Source: a virus. Taken from it: a stretch of DNA of 56,549 bases. The notes beneath the pieces are model-generated. The model was not told the origin of the DNA and made no database searches. It was given only the letters and a program-made list of their open reading frames with translations. Positions 28,796-37,248 of the stretch are shown one piece after another. Made by a program: the position numbers and the translations under genes. The DNA is taken from IMG/VR virus record IMGVR_UViG_3300036846_000279, positions 1 to 56,549 of that record; one strand, 5' to 3'. The stretch's first letter is position 1, and every line of letters starts with the position of its first letter.

Positions 28796-29348
28796 GTACG
28801 TTCTCCAGTTTCTCGTACAGTTCCTCAACCGTACCATTGTTGTCTATATGATAGTCGAAGTCTGTCATTATCGTCTCAGACCTGTGGGGGTCTTGTTCAA
28901 CGAGCTGCCTCGGGCGACTAACCTTAATGATTGTGCCTCCGAGATAGTGAATACGCGCAGCCTCATTGGTGAACCTAACATCAGTGACTATGATGTTCCG
29001 TCCATCGTAGAAGCCATCAGCGGGCATAACTAGATCTACCCAAAAGTCATCACCAATCTCGGGAATATCTCTATGTGCCTCAGTACCGTAGTACTGGTGA
29101 AATTGACGAAATGTCATTTCCCTAATTGGTTCCCATTCTCCCGGCGCATGACGAATACCAAGCACCACAGTCACACGATGATCGTCTTTGTATCTCTCCA
29201 CAACCGAGTAAGGGATATCGAACAGACTAGCTATAGACTTCTTCATGGGGTGCGCGAATGCCACGCGCTCAAACCCATGTTCCTTGACAAAGTACGCACC
29301 CGCTGTATCTTTGCCTGAGTGTTTGTTTCCTGCAATACCTATAATCAT
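28779..29348 (-). CDS. Deoxynucleoside monophosphate kinase
   Basis: ATG at 29348 (ATGA overlap) gives 189 residues. GNKHSGKDTAGAYF is a P-loop with the GKD form seen in phage dNMP kinases (T4 gp1 family). HPMKK and VDLVMPADGFYDGRNIIVTDVRF agree with the Walker B/lid region. It supplies dNDPs for phage DNA synthesis next to the polymerase. Confidence 0.85.
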   Translation of the reverse strand: MIIGIAGNKHSGKDTAGAYFVKEHGFERVAFAHPMKKSIASLFDIPYSVVERYKDDHRVTVVLGIRHAPGEWEPIREMTFRQFHQYYGTEAHRDIPEIGDDFWVDLVMPADGFYDGRNIIVTDVRFTNEAARIHYLGGTIIKVSRPRQLVEQDPHRSETIMTDFDYHIDNNGTVEELYEKLENVLVKAA

Positions 29349-31531
29349 GTGGGCCAATATCTCCAACCTGTGCCGGATCGTTCTTTTGTAACTAGACCAC
29401 GCTCTTCAAGCGTACCCAAAATAAGATCCGCGTCTCGTTTATCGAGTTTATAACGCTTCATAATCGAGCCTCTAAGAATTCCGGGCTTATCGACTATGAT
29501 CTTATAGACCTTCTCCATCATTCGCTCTCTTGGTAGAGTACCTGCATTTGTTATCAATTGAATTGAGTGTCTTCCCCACCTTTGAATGTACCATGCCGCA
29601 TTAAGCACATCACCTTCCTCAACGATTATTTTGTTGTCTGCGGGAACCTGACGCTCTGCCGCAAACAGTACAGAAAGCTTAAGCATTGATTTGGATAATC
29701 GACTGAAGGTTGGTTGTGCCATAGCTCTGATAGAGCTTTCTGCGGCTAGCTTATCCATTCTCAATTCAAAGTCCTGAAACATTTTCCAGGCATCAAGAGT
29801 TGGGTCTGCCACAAATCTCTGAGGCATCCTTACTTTCTGCCCACCGATCTTTGCCACCACTTCTGTGGAGTATAATTCATAGATATCTGCTATACGAGCT
29901 AGAATCAAAGATCGTTTGTTCGTACCAATTTCTGTAGGTGGTCCTGTGGGTTTGATCCTTTCAAAGTCAGGATCACCAGACACAACTAGAAATCTCGGCA
30001 AAAATCCACTGGTGACATATTCCTCGTTTACTGATTCGTAGACTCTATCTCTAACTCCACCACCGAAGAAAATAAAAATCGGATGCTCAATACTGATTGT
30101 CTCTTTGCGAAGCTTCCGACGAAACACTGGTGGACAGTCGTACAACTGAGTCAGTGTCTCTGGCATCCCTGACAAATATTCCTTGCGACGCATAGATTCA
30201 AAGAGTCCAGAGATTTCGTCTTTGAAGAATACGCTTGTCTTGTTGGGTCTTACAGCTAACGCTTCTAGAATACCCTCAGCAGATCCTTCTGTGGCTACAA
30301 TCATTTCTGGATCAATAGCCATCACAAAATCTACTGCCATCTTCATCGCAGTAGTCTTTCTAGTGAGAGTCGAATCGCCAAGCAACATACCCCAAAGGTT
30401 CGGAGAGATTTTGTCATACTGTGTTTCAATTGTTACACTGTTAGCAATAACAGCACTTAGCAACATAGCAGCCGCAAGTTCATGGTATTCCTCAACCGCG
30501 TCTGTAGCTTCAACAGCCCAATCTTTGTATTGATCTATGAAGGTAGTGCTGTGGGGTTCTTTGACAAGTTCCAGCATTTCGAGAGCCGTAAACCCATCCT
30601 CACCACCATAAGCTATATAAGACTTATGCGCTTTAGTTACATCACGCCACAGATGCTCAGGCGGTCTACCATCACGCGCATATTTATTACATGGAGCGCC
30701 CAACATAACGGCAAAAACTTCCTCCGGCTCCATTCCAGCCTCAAAGCAGATATGGATAAGCTTCCATACAAGTGTAGACCAATCATCGTCATACCCAGGC
30801 TCTTGGAAGTAAGCTATACTAAAGACTGATTTGTTAAGAGCAGTTCTGTACTTATAGATTACGGCCTCATCTATTGGCAGCTCATTCAGATTGGGCATTT
30901 CAGAATATCCGGGTGGTGGCTTCTCATCTTCCACCATAGGCAAGACCGTATCGAATAGAGCTGGCGGCGCTTGTGTTTCTAGAGCGCGCACAATATCTAT
31001 TCCAGGCTTGTTTTTATACTTGAAATTGGTAGTCAGCGGGACTCGCATAAGCTGCGTCAAATCCCAACCTGACTTATCGGCGCCTACATAGTAAGCCATT
31101 CGCCTGCTGTAATTCTCAGCTAGCCTGGGTTCCAATTTGGTAGTAGTACGCCAGTAGGCTTGCCATTTATCATCCGATGAGCTTACCAAAATTCCTGGCG
31201 GAATTGTTTTAAGCAGCTCCGAATCGGGACTAACCCCATCTAGATCAGACCAAATGAAGTTTGAAGGCAAAGCGTTAGCCTTGATACGCTGTGGGTTCTC
31301 TAGAAGATTCACACAGAAGTAAACGTTGAGCTTTTCTTCGTACTTGAGAATATGATTCTCGACCTTCAGAAACTCATCAGGCCATACAAAGAATGATTGC
31401 TTGAACGTTGTCTTAGGCATATCAGGATGGGTGGTGGCTACTGTAAACCACCCTTCTTGATCGCCAAAAAGAAGCTCAAAGAACATGAGCCTAATCTTGC
31501 TTTTGGGATTCTCTGGGGCGAATCTTGGCAT
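29345..31531 (-). CDS. Primase-helicase (AEP-like primase plus DUF3987-type ATPase)
   Basis: The 728-residue protein has an N-terminal domain with WSDLDGVSP (D-x-D metal motif of AEP/RepB-type primases) and SSDDKWQAYWR, then WDLTQLMRVPLT. The second half contains a P-loop-like segment (GDSTLTRKTTAMK near 390), FFKDEISGLF as Walker B, and FFGGGVRDRV, typical of DUF3987 ATPases. The end (about 660-728) resembles a winged helix. Together these would prime and unwind DNA. A terminator hairpin lies directly upstream, so read-through or an internal start may regulate it. Confidence 0.75.
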   Translation of the reverse strand: MPRFAPENPKSKIRLMFFELLFGDQEGWFTVATTHPDMPKTTFKQSFFVWPDEFLKVENHILKYEEKLNVYFCVNLLENPQRIKANALPSNFIWSDLDGVSPDSELLKTIPPGILVSSSDDKWQAYWRTTTKLEPRLAENYSRRMAYYVGADKSGWDLTQLMRVPLTTNFKYKNKPGIDIVRALETQAPPALFDTVLPMVEDEKPPPGYSEMPNLNELPIDEAVIYKYRTALNKSVFSIAYFQEPGYDDDWSTLVWKLIHICFEAGMEPEEVFAVMLGAPCNKYARDGRPPEHLWRDVTKAHKSYIAYGGEDGFTALEMLELVKEPHSTTFIDQYKDWAVEATDAVEEYHELAAAMLLSAVIANSVTIETQYDKISPNLWGMLLGDSTLTRKTTAMKMAVDFVMAIDPEMIVATEGSAEGILEALAVRPNKTSVFFKDEISGLFESMRRKEYLSGMPETLTQLYDCPPVFRRKLRKETISIEHPIFIFFGGGVRDRVYESVNEEYVTSGFLPRFLVVSGDPDFERIKPTGPPTEIGTNKRSLILARIADIYELYSTEVVAKIGGQKVRMPQRFVADPTLDAWKMFQDFELRMDKLAAESSIRAMAQPTFSRLSKSMLKLSVLFAAERQVPADNKIIVEEGDVLNAAWYIQRWGRHSIQLITNAGTLPRERMMEKVYKIIVDKPGILRGSIMKRYKLDKRDADLILGTLEERGLVTKERSGTGWRYWPT

Positions 31532-31545
31532 TAAGGGGAGGAAAA

Positions 31546-31583
31546 ATAGGGTGACAGCCCTGGCTACAAGACTGTCACCCTAT
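31546..31583 (-). terminator. Intrinsic terminator before primase-helicase
   Basis: On the minus strand ATAGGGTGACAG pairs with CTGTCACCCTAT, followed by a five-U run (31542-31546). This is the most classical intrinsic terminator in the window. It lies after the DUF669 gene and only 15 bases before the primase-helicase ATG, so it probably acts as an attenuator. Confidence 0.85.
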
Positions 31584-31593
31584 CGTAACCAGT

Positions 31594-32097
31594 TTAGAGC
31601 AAGCCGCTGCTAGCTTCTACTCCAGCGATTGAGCCAGCAGGCTTGACTCCCTTAACTGGATTGTTAAACTCATCAGCGATGAGGTTACCCTGTCCATCTC
31701 TGCGCTGTTCCTTACCAAGCACAACAACGCAACCACGACCGATGTAATCCTCAAAGTCTGGATCAAAGCTCCCGCTCATCACAGACTCTTCCGAATCACC
31801 AAGAGCCATAAAAAAGCGAGCAAGCATACCCTTCAGCTTAGCTGCCTTATTAGGATCGTAGCTATCGGGAGGAATGACATACTGTACCCAAGCCCGCTTA
31901 TTCTCCACTTCAGGATCAGTCAGCTTAAACTGAACCTTTACCATCGGAGTGCCAGCAGGCATCTTACCTGTGCCGGATGCGTTCTTGACTGCATCCATCG
32001 TAATCTCGAAAACCTCTGCGTTATACCTACCAGGCTCTACTGCCTCAAAGCCTTTAAGGTCAGCATCAGCGAGATTAAGGGGACCAAATGCACTCAT
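31594..32097 (-). CDS. DUF669-like protein (probable ssDNA-binding)
   Basis: ATG at 32097, behind AGAAGGAGAGAG, gives 167 residues. The start FEAVEPGRYNAEVFE, the middle KVQFKLTDPEVENKRAW and the region around ARFFMALG match DUF669, proteins encoded next to Sak4-type ATPases and thought to bind single-stranded DNA. The gene directly follows such an ATPase here. Confidence 0.78.
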   Translation of the reverse strand: MSAFGPLNLADADLKGFEAVEPGRYNAEVFEITMDAVKNASGTGKMPAGTPMVKVQFKLTDPEVENKRAWVQYVIPPDSYDPNKAAKLKGMLARFFMALGDSEESVMSGSFDPDFEDYIGRGCVVVLGKEQRRDGQGNLIADEFNNPVKGVKPAGSIAGVEASSGLL

Positions 32098-32137
32098 GTT
32101 ATGCTCTCTCCTTCTGGGTGTTTGATTAGCTTTTGGC

Positions 32138-32986
32138 TTACAGTTCAACTGTTGTTACTGTGCTGTGAATCAGATCCCACATTTGTGGAACCGAGGTATT
32201 CTCCATCAAAGTACCAAGAGCACTTGTTCGATCTTTCGCTACTACCCTCCGAGTTCCTTGGACTTGTAGCTTTCTAACGATCACCCCGCTTCCTGGCTCG
32301 ATTTCAGGATAAAGGTAGCCTACGATATCCATAAAGCCTGGAATCTCTGTACGTAGCTTACCAGCAAATCCAGGGAAGTATTTGGTAGGTTGACCTTCTT
32401 CTTGAAGTGTTCCAAGCTGAGCGGTGAAAATGGTATGAGCGGGAAGATCACGAAATGCACGTACAATAGTTCGCATATGAACTCTTGACTTTCCCCACTC
32501 GCGTTGCGACGGAACATCTTTATCAACTTTATCGGGATTCCTTCCATACGCTTCCTTCATGATGAAGCGCATATCAAGGTCTGCAAGTTCAGGCAACGAA
32601 TCGAGCATCAGTGTCTTGTAATGCATCGTTCCGTTTTGAATGCTGTGGTAAAGGTCGTTATGCAACTTCTCAAGCTCAGGCATAGACCTTACCGTTACCA
32701 CGTCAACGCCTTGCCTGTGGCGAAGTGTAGTAACACCGCCTTCAATATCAACTACCAACAACGGACGAGTACGCTCATCATCATCGGCAGTACCACCAAG
32801 CCATGTTTTACCTGCTCCTGGCTCACCATACACAAGAAGGTTAAGCCAGTCAACAATCTGGCTAGGTGGCTTGACTTGTAGAAGCTCACGTAGCTCAGTC
32901 GTTCCATTGACTGCTACGCTATGTTCCTCGACTGTGGCGGTTTCTGACATAGGAACCGCTTGCTCAGTCACTTCTTCAACTGACAT
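32138..32986 (-). CDS. Sak4-like RecA-family ATPase
   Basis: The 282-residue protein carries GEPGAGKTWLGGTA (Walker A near 55) and LLVVDIEGGV (Walker B near 76). Length and the single RecA core match Sak4/phage AAA recombination ATPases. It pairs with the DUF669 protein in single-strand annealing. The start overlaps the upstream stop (TAATG). Confidence 0.82.
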   Translation of the reverse strand: MSVEEVTEQAVPMSETATVEEHSVAVNGTTELRELLQVKPPSQIVDWLNLLVYGEPGAGKTWLGGTADDDERTRPLLVVDIEGGVTTLRHRQGVDVVTVRSMPELEKLHNDLYHSIQNGTMHYKTLMLDSLPELADLDMRFIMKEAYGRNPDKVDKDVPSQREWGKSRVHMRTIVRAFRDLPAHTIFTAQLGTLQEEGQPTKYFPGFAGKLRTEIPGFMDIVGYLYPEIEPGSGVIVRKLQVQGTRRVVAKDRTSALGTLMENTSVPQMWDLIHSTVTTVEL

Positions 32987-33315
32987 TAGCTTAGCACACC
33001 TTTCGCTACCAGCATTTCGTTCATTATTCTTACTAGGTGAGTTGAACAGTAAGGAATGCCTTGGAACTTGTAGTACGTGGGTGAACTACAACCACGACTA
33101 GCACAACGCATTTCATTATCTGTTATTCTCAATGGACCTAGCTGTGGCTGAGTTGGATACTTCTTGCGTGGACTTTCCTCTGTTACTCCGTCCGCAAGTT
33201 TCTGCCACTTAGGTCTACGATCAACCTTTTCCTTAATAACGGAGCTGAGTAGTGAGGTTACTTCCTCACTACTCAGCCCCTTGATCTTACTAATGCCTAC
33301 GTTTTCTATAGGCAT
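32986..33315 (-). CDS. Small Cys/His protein upstream of Sak4-like gene
   Basis: ATG at 33315 behind CAAGGATC gives 109 residues. The C-terminal part has CASRGCSSPTYY...GIPYCSTH, a likely zinc knuckle (C-x4-C...C-x2-H). An upstream in-frame start at 33375 would lengthen it by 20 polar residues, but lies inside the basic ORF. Function unknown; coupled to the recombination ATPase. Confidence 0.6.
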   Translation of the reverse strand: MPIENVGISKIKGLSSEEVTSLLSSVIKEKVDRRPKWQKLADGVTEESPRKKYPTQPQLGPLRITDNEMRCASRGCSSPTYYKFQGIPYCSTHLVRIMNEMLVAKGVLS

Positions 33316-33466
33316 TGTTGATCCTTGCTGGTCCTGCTTTGAGCTTTTTTGATCCTCGTTTGTTGGCTGTGGCATAGAATACTGTTTTTCCCTTTTTTAG
33401 TCCGTATGTTTTAATCATTGCTCTTCTAGCTTTTTGCGCTGACTTACTGTAGTTCTTGATGGGCAT
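33290..33466 (-). CDS. 58-residue very basic protein
   Basis: The ORF starts three bases after the PEHPI-protein stop and overlaps the next gene by 26 bases in another frame. The peptide is strongly basic (MPIKNYSKSAQKARRAMIKT start) with a helix near the N-terminus and a basic tail. It resembles in composition the protein at 23074-23286 but is not obviously homologous. Nucleic-acid binding is likely. Confidence 0.6.
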   Translation of the reverse strand: MPIKNYSKSAQKARRAMIKTYGLKKGKTVFYATANKRGSKKLKAGPARINNAYRKRRH

Positions 33467-33468
33467 TG

Positions 33469-34476
33469 TTAGTGATGCTCTACCTGCGGCGGATATACTG
33501 CCGCTTCATCAGGAACCCAAGCATAAGTAAGCGCCCTTCCGAGAATCGTAACGATCCATCTACCAGGCAAACCTTCTGTAGGATACACAGGTGCTCTCTT
33601 ATCAGAAGGCTCACCAAACGGATTTGTTACGAAACTCCAATTGAGTACTCCATCAACCTCTACCCAACACCAAAAACCATCCCTAAGATCGGGAAGCTCA
33701 GGCGGCGGAGGTACATCTGTTTCCAAATCCCAACCAGGAAGTGAGTTAGGCGGAAGCACAATAGGATGCTCAGGCTTAGCATCTGGATAGAAGATCGGAT
33801 GACTAGGATGAGCACCACTATCCCCACCACCATCAACAGGCGGCTTAGGCCAAATTTCAGGCGGAATAGGATGCTCAGGATGACCAGGCCACCAAGGTGG
33901 TGTATCTGGCGGAAGTACAATAGGATGCTCAGGCATATCAATACCTGAACCAGGAGGCCAGATTTCTGGAGGTAGATAGATAGGATGAGACGGCCTATTA
34001 CCACTATCTATCGGAGGCGGCAAAACAATGGGATGCTCCGGGTGATCTGGATTAGGCCAAATCTCAGGCGGAATAAAGATAGGATGCTCAGGACGAGCAC
34101 CACTATCAGGTGGTGGAAGCACAATAGGATGCTCAGGGCGAGCATCTGGCGGAAGTACAATAGGATGCTCAGGATACGGAGGCCAGTAAATCGGATGCTC
34201 AGGCTTAGCACCTTCATCTACTGGTGGTACTTCACCAGCACCATCAGGCGGTGCAATTGCCTCACCATACCAGTTAAATGTTCCCTGCTCTCCTGTGTTG
34301 CGATAGACACTCCAACCCCAAAAAGTTGGACCCTGTGACTCTGCATCAGAGTTATGCCAACCCGCAACTAGATGATCGCCTGCATCACGACCAGCTACAT
34401 ATTCAGCGACCCAACCAACATGATCGCCATACTGATCGTGGTAGACAATCTGACGTCCAACATCACCTTCTGCCAT
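33469..34476 (-). CDS. Pro-rich PEHPI-repeat protein
   Basis: The 335-residue protein has an N-terminal globular part (residues 1-80, Trp/Gly/Tyr-rich), ten units built on P-E/S-H-P-I followed by hydrophobic-PP (about 90-250), and a C-terminal globular part (about 260-335, FWCWVEVDGVLNW...). Both ends are Trp-rich and may be related beta domains. The repeat would be extended, polyproline II-like, possibly histidine-mediated metal binding. No function is known to me. It lies in a recombination operon, an odd place for a linker protein. Confidence 0.75.
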   Translation of the reverse strand: MAEGDVGRQIVYHDQYGDHVGWVAEYVAGRDAGDHLVAGWHNSDAESQGPTFWGWSVYRNTGEQGTFNWYGEAIAPPDGAGEVPPVDEGAKPEHPIYWPPYPEHPIVLPPDARPEHPIVLPPPDSGARPEHPIFIPPEIWPNPDHPEHPIVLPPPIDSGNRPSHPIYLPPEIWPPGSGIDMPEHPIVLPPDTPPWWPGHPEHPIPPEIWPKPPVDGGGDSGAHPSHPIFYPDAKPEHPIVLPPNSLPGWDLETDVPPPPELPDLRDGFWCWVEVDGVLNWSFVTNPFGEPSDKRAPVYPTEGLPGRWIVTILGRALTYAWVPDEAAVYPPQVEHH

Positions 34477-34556
34477 GCGTAACCTCTTTCTTTCATAGTT
34501 TGTTTTACTGGGGACAAACTACTGAGGTACGTTAGCCTCCTTCCCGTTTGAGATGG

Positions 34557-34703
34557 CTACTTAATGAGGAGCCTGATTACTGCTAGAATCACCACAGTCT
34601 CAATACTGAGCACAAAAATAACAAAGCTCAGCCTGAGGATGAAACGCAGCCATCTGTCCTCACGATTAAAGCTAGCAGTTTTACTGAAATCAAACAGATC
34701 CAT
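34557..34703 (-). CDS. 48-residue membrane protein
   Basis: ATG at 34703 overlaps the stop of the nuclease gene (TAATG). A charged N-terminus (to about 22) precedes one hydrophobic helix (about 24-46, LRLSFVIFVLSIETVVILAV). A single-helix membrane peptide of unknown role. Confidence 0.6.
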   Translation of the reverse strand: MDLFDFSKTASFNREDRWLRFILRLSFVIFVLSIETVVILAVIRLLIK

Positions 34704-35932
34704 TACCTGTCTTTGGCTGTGACGTAGTTATCCCGTAGGAGTTGCGAATAATCCCCACCGTCTTCTCTGGCGATACACGGAATGCGAAATACACAGTTGA
34801 GACATTGGTAAGTGTTTGAGATGTTCGGGTAGATACGCGGGTCACCAAGCATATCCAACGCTTCCAAGTAGATGCGATACCCTGCATTGTTGAGCTGGTG
34901 ACGATTACGTCTGACCGCCTTACGGATGATGAATTGCTCATCCCCTACCTCTCGAAGGTAGTCCACGTAGGCTTCTTGCTTTTCGGACAAGCGTACACCC
35001 GGTATGTGAGTCTTGATCCACTCTTGTAGCATATCGTAAGTCGTGGACTCCGTGTCTCTGGCAACAGAGAACATACCGTTTTTGAGTTCTGTAGGCGGCG
35101 ACGGATATGCTTTTCGCAAAGTGTTATAGATGACTTCTTCAAGTGGCTCACCTTTATGAGGAAGGTTATAGTATTGAGCCTCAACTTCTGCGGCCCAAAG
35201 ATAACTGGTACACTGTTCATCGGTTTCCAGCTTAGCGAAGTATTCTTCTCCTACTTTCTCCGCTGTCTTGTGGTCGATAATACCCATCTTACCACTAGGC
35301 TTAACCGTCAAACCATCCAATCTTCCTCTAGCGTGAACCTCCAACTCTTTACCGTAGTTGGGTGATTCTTCACGAACATCAATCCGCTTGAGAATACAGT
35401 TGTTCTCGTAGTCCCAAATCGGAACTGAGAAATCATGCTCAGTCATAAAGACTATGAAGTCATCATTCACTACCGCATACTGCTTGTAGAACTTCATCAT
35501 TTCGATACCCAAGACCTTAAGAGCTTCAAACTCTTCATGGTCAGGATCAGGAATGATATCCTCCAAGCCTCTCACAATCCACAGACTAACATCGTCTGGC
35601 TTAGGACGAGGCTTTAGATCGTAAACCTTATCGAGCCATTCAAGCTCTACAGTCCCGCCACGCCATTGAATATCGAACCATGTCATCCATGCTTCGACAG
35701 GATCACGACTAAAGCCAGGATTGTAATAGTGTTCCAAGGCCCAATGAATACCCGTACCAAACCACATGGGGATATTCACCCCATGAACATCAGCACGAAT
35801 AGAAAGGTTGTTACGAGCGGGACTAGACCAGTCCCAATATCTGCGACACCGCTTAAACGATGCCCGATCACTGTTGTGAATCGGCACTACGTCCCATTTA
35901 CTAGGTATCTCTGGAGGCTTAAATGCCCCCAT
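34703..35932 (-). CDS. PD-(D/E)XK nuclease (Cas4/RecB-like)
   Basis: ATG at 35932 gives 409 residues. The core motif is RGRLDGLTVKPSG...GIIDHKTAEK, with catalytic Asp of LDG and D-x-K in IDHKT. A Cys in FKRCRRYW near residue 28 and the C-terminal CLNCVFRIPC suggest a four-Cys Fe-S cluster of the Cas4/AddB type. It probably acts as the exonuclease of the DUF669/Sak4 recombination module. There is no good ribosome-binding site, and the HNH gene ends only four bases upstream, so expression may depend on coupling. In-frame starts further upstream lie inside that gene. Confidence 0.83.
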   Translation of the reverse strand: MGAFKPPEIPSKWDVVPIHNSDRASFKRCRRYWDWSSPARNNLSIRADVHGVNIPMWFGTGIHWALEHYYNPGFSRDPVEAWMTWFDIQWRGGTVELEWLDKVYDLKPRPKPDDVSLWIVRGLEDIIPDPDHEEFEALKVLGIEMMKFYKQYAVVNDDFIVFMTEHDFSVPIWDYENNCILKRIDVREESPNYGKELEVHARGRLDGLTVKPSGKMGIIDHKTAEKVGEEYFAKLETDEQCTSYLWAAEVEAQYYNLPHKGEPLEEVIYNTLRKAYPSPPTELKNGMFSVARDTESTTYDMLQEWIKTHIPGVRLSEKQEAYVDYLREVGDEQFIIRKAVRRNRHQLNNAGYRIYLEALDMLGDPRIYPNISNTYQCLNCVFRIPCIAREDGGDYSQLLRDNYVTAKDR

Positions 35933-35936
35933 AGAT

Positions 35937-36470
35937 TTAGAAGTTGAGTCTTGCGAAATCACCAAATGCCTCTCTCGCTGCTTCATCATAGGCTCTAGCT
36001 GCATCTTCTTCATCAGTAAAAGAGCCTAGATATCTGCGTTTGCCATTAGCTTTAATTTGTGCCATCCATTTTCTGTTTTTGATAAGCCAAGTTACGCCTC
36101 TGTATTGCGAGGTCGTGTTAGGCGGTCTATCTCTATTAACCATATTCTGTGATCTTGTGGCGAGACGCATGTTCTCACGTCTGCAATCAAGACCGTTCCC
36201 GTTTATATGGTCTACTTCCGAATCACCTGGGCCAAGACCTAAAATGAATCTATGCAAGTAAGTCAGTCTTGGCAAGCCTACGGAATTTGATATACCATAT
36301 TCTTTTCCGTGCTGAAGAGTGTATGACCAAATATGTTCAGACACTCTTTCGTAATCTTCTTCACTTACTAAAGCTACTTTTCCCTGACTCAGTGGAATCT
36401 GTCTCACAGATTTACGAGATGCCGTATCCGCGGCTTCTGTAAGAGCTGTCATTCCTGCGATAGGTGCCAC
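35937..36470 (-). CDS. HNH-AP2 homing endonuclease 1
   Basis: With GTG 36470 after GACGGGAGACAA the protein has 177 residues; an ATG at 36485 is also possible. Order: SQGKVALVSEEDYERV N-terminal motif, HNH core (EVDHINGNGLDCRRENMRL with His and Asn), then an AP2-like DNA-binding domain (YRGVTWLIKNRKWMAQI...YLGSFTDEEDAARAYDEAA). It is a free-standing homing endonuclease. It has its own promoter and sits directly in front of the PD-(D/E)XK nuclease gene, suggesting insertion there. Paralogue at 39265-39726. Confidence 0.88.
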   Translation of the reverse strand: MAPIAGMTALTEAADTASRKSVRQIPLSQGKVALVSEEDYERVSEHIWSYTLQHGKEYGISNSVGLPRLTYLHRFILGLGPGDSEVDHINGNGLDCRRENMRLATRSQNMVNRDRPPNTTSQYRGVTWLIKNRKWMAQIKANGKRRYLGSFTDEEDAARAYDEAAREAFGDFARLNF

Positions 36471-36503
36471 TTGTCTCCCGTCCATAATTCGTGGCGAAGG
36501 GGC

Positions 36504-36532
36504 AGTCTAGCATAAATGACTCCGGTTGTCAA
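36504..36532 (-). promoter_or_regulatory. Extended -10 promoter for homing endonuclease 1
   Basis: On the minus strand TTGACA (36527-36532), a 17-base spacer and TGC-TAGACT (36504-36509). The predicted start point is about ten bases before the ATG at 36485, which would give almost no leader. A downstream GTG behind GGGAG fits better. Confidence 0.75.
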
Positions 36533-36578
36533 GGGCTGTGGGGAAATTTTTATCCTGGGGTAACTGTGAAAGGTAATA

Positions 36579-36749
36579 GATATCTCAGAAATATTACTCA
36601 GCTAGGTAGTTACTTTGTGACAATGAGCACAATGACTCCAGCGGCGCGGGAGTTTGTGCCATTCGTCACTAACTTTCCAGCGACTCCTTGCGGAATACCC
36701 TTTCCGAGATAGCCACGAAAGATTGCAGCTATCTCAGAAAGATTACTCA
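36579..36749. repeat. Structured region flanked by 22-bp direct repeats
   Basis: Two 22-base direct repeats (36579-36600 and 36728-36749) match at 20 positions (core ATCTCAGAAA-ATTACTC). Between them, on the minus strand, CTTTCTGAGATAGC pairs with GCTATCTCGGAAAG, GTTAGTGAC with GTCAC, and ACTCC with GGAGT. Neither strand has a convincing gene. This is a structured intergenic element between a two-helix membrane protein gene and the homing-endonuclease promoter. Confidence 0.6.
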
Positions 36750-36750
36750 A

Positions 36751-36918
36751 CTAACTAGCTTTATCCCAGAAGTTCCACCACCACCATACGAACCAAATAG
36801 CGACAAGTGGAATACCGACGCCAATAGCCCATAGGTTGTGGGATGCAAGCATTGCCGTTATAGAGATAATACTGATGGCAACAGTTCTCTTCTTATTTGG
36901 GGGTCTGAACTGATACAT
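36751..36918 (-). CDS. 55-residue two-helix membrane protein
   Basis: ATG at 36918 directly follows the upstream stop. The peptide has a basic N-terminus (PPNKKRT), hydrophobic helices at about 12-30 and 31-48, and a WWWWNFWDKAS end, very rich in Trp. Unknown role; holin-like proteins share this topology, but no lysis gene is near. Confidence 0.6.
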   Translation of the reverse strand: MYQFRPPNKKRTVAISIISITAMLASHNLWAIGVGIPLVAIWFVWWWWNFWDKAS

Positions 36919-37233
36919 CTAAAGACTCTTCACCCACTCCCAAACATCGCTACGTTTGGTGAGCGTGATCCTGTTCTGCTTCGGATTCCTGTATTGCCTA
37001 CGGACTCTAATCATAGGCCGAGGACTGAGAAATCCTGTGAAGAAGAATTGCCTACCATCAGGCAACTCTGTAAACCAGCTATTCGATCCTGGATCTAGAC
37101 GTGTGGACTTGATTACATGACCAGGACACTCCAGATTGAGAGCCAGAGATAGCTCCATAACCAGTGGCTCTAGAGCCTTTGCATGATGCCGAATAGCATA
37201 CACCACTGGATGCATGTTGTTTTTTCTTTTCAC
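36919..37233 (-). CDS. Small hypothetical protein
   Basis: The 104-residue ORF starts with GTG behind GGAG. It has a helical N-terminus and a beta-rich middle (SWFTELPDGRQFFFTG), and is basic overall. No family recognised. Confidence 0.6.
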   Translation of the reverse strand: MKRKNNMHPVVYAIRHHAKALEPLVMELSLALNLECPGHVIKSTRLDPGSNSWFTELPDGRQFFFTGFLSPRPMIRVRRQYRNPKQNRITLTKRSDVWEWVKSL

Positions 37234-37248
37234 TTTTAGCTCCTATTT

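Noticed and set aside
32504-33101. Plus ORFs opposite the Sak4-like gene
   Set aside because: Antisense shadows; the minus-strand product has clear Walker motifs.
33766-34535. Several Arg/Met-rich plus ORFs opposite the PEHPI gene
   Set aside because: They are antisense readings of the repeat with no start signals.
36491-36712. Plus-strand ORF of 73 codons
   Set aside because: No ribosome-binding site, overlaps the minus-strand promoter and hairpins, wrong strand for the region.
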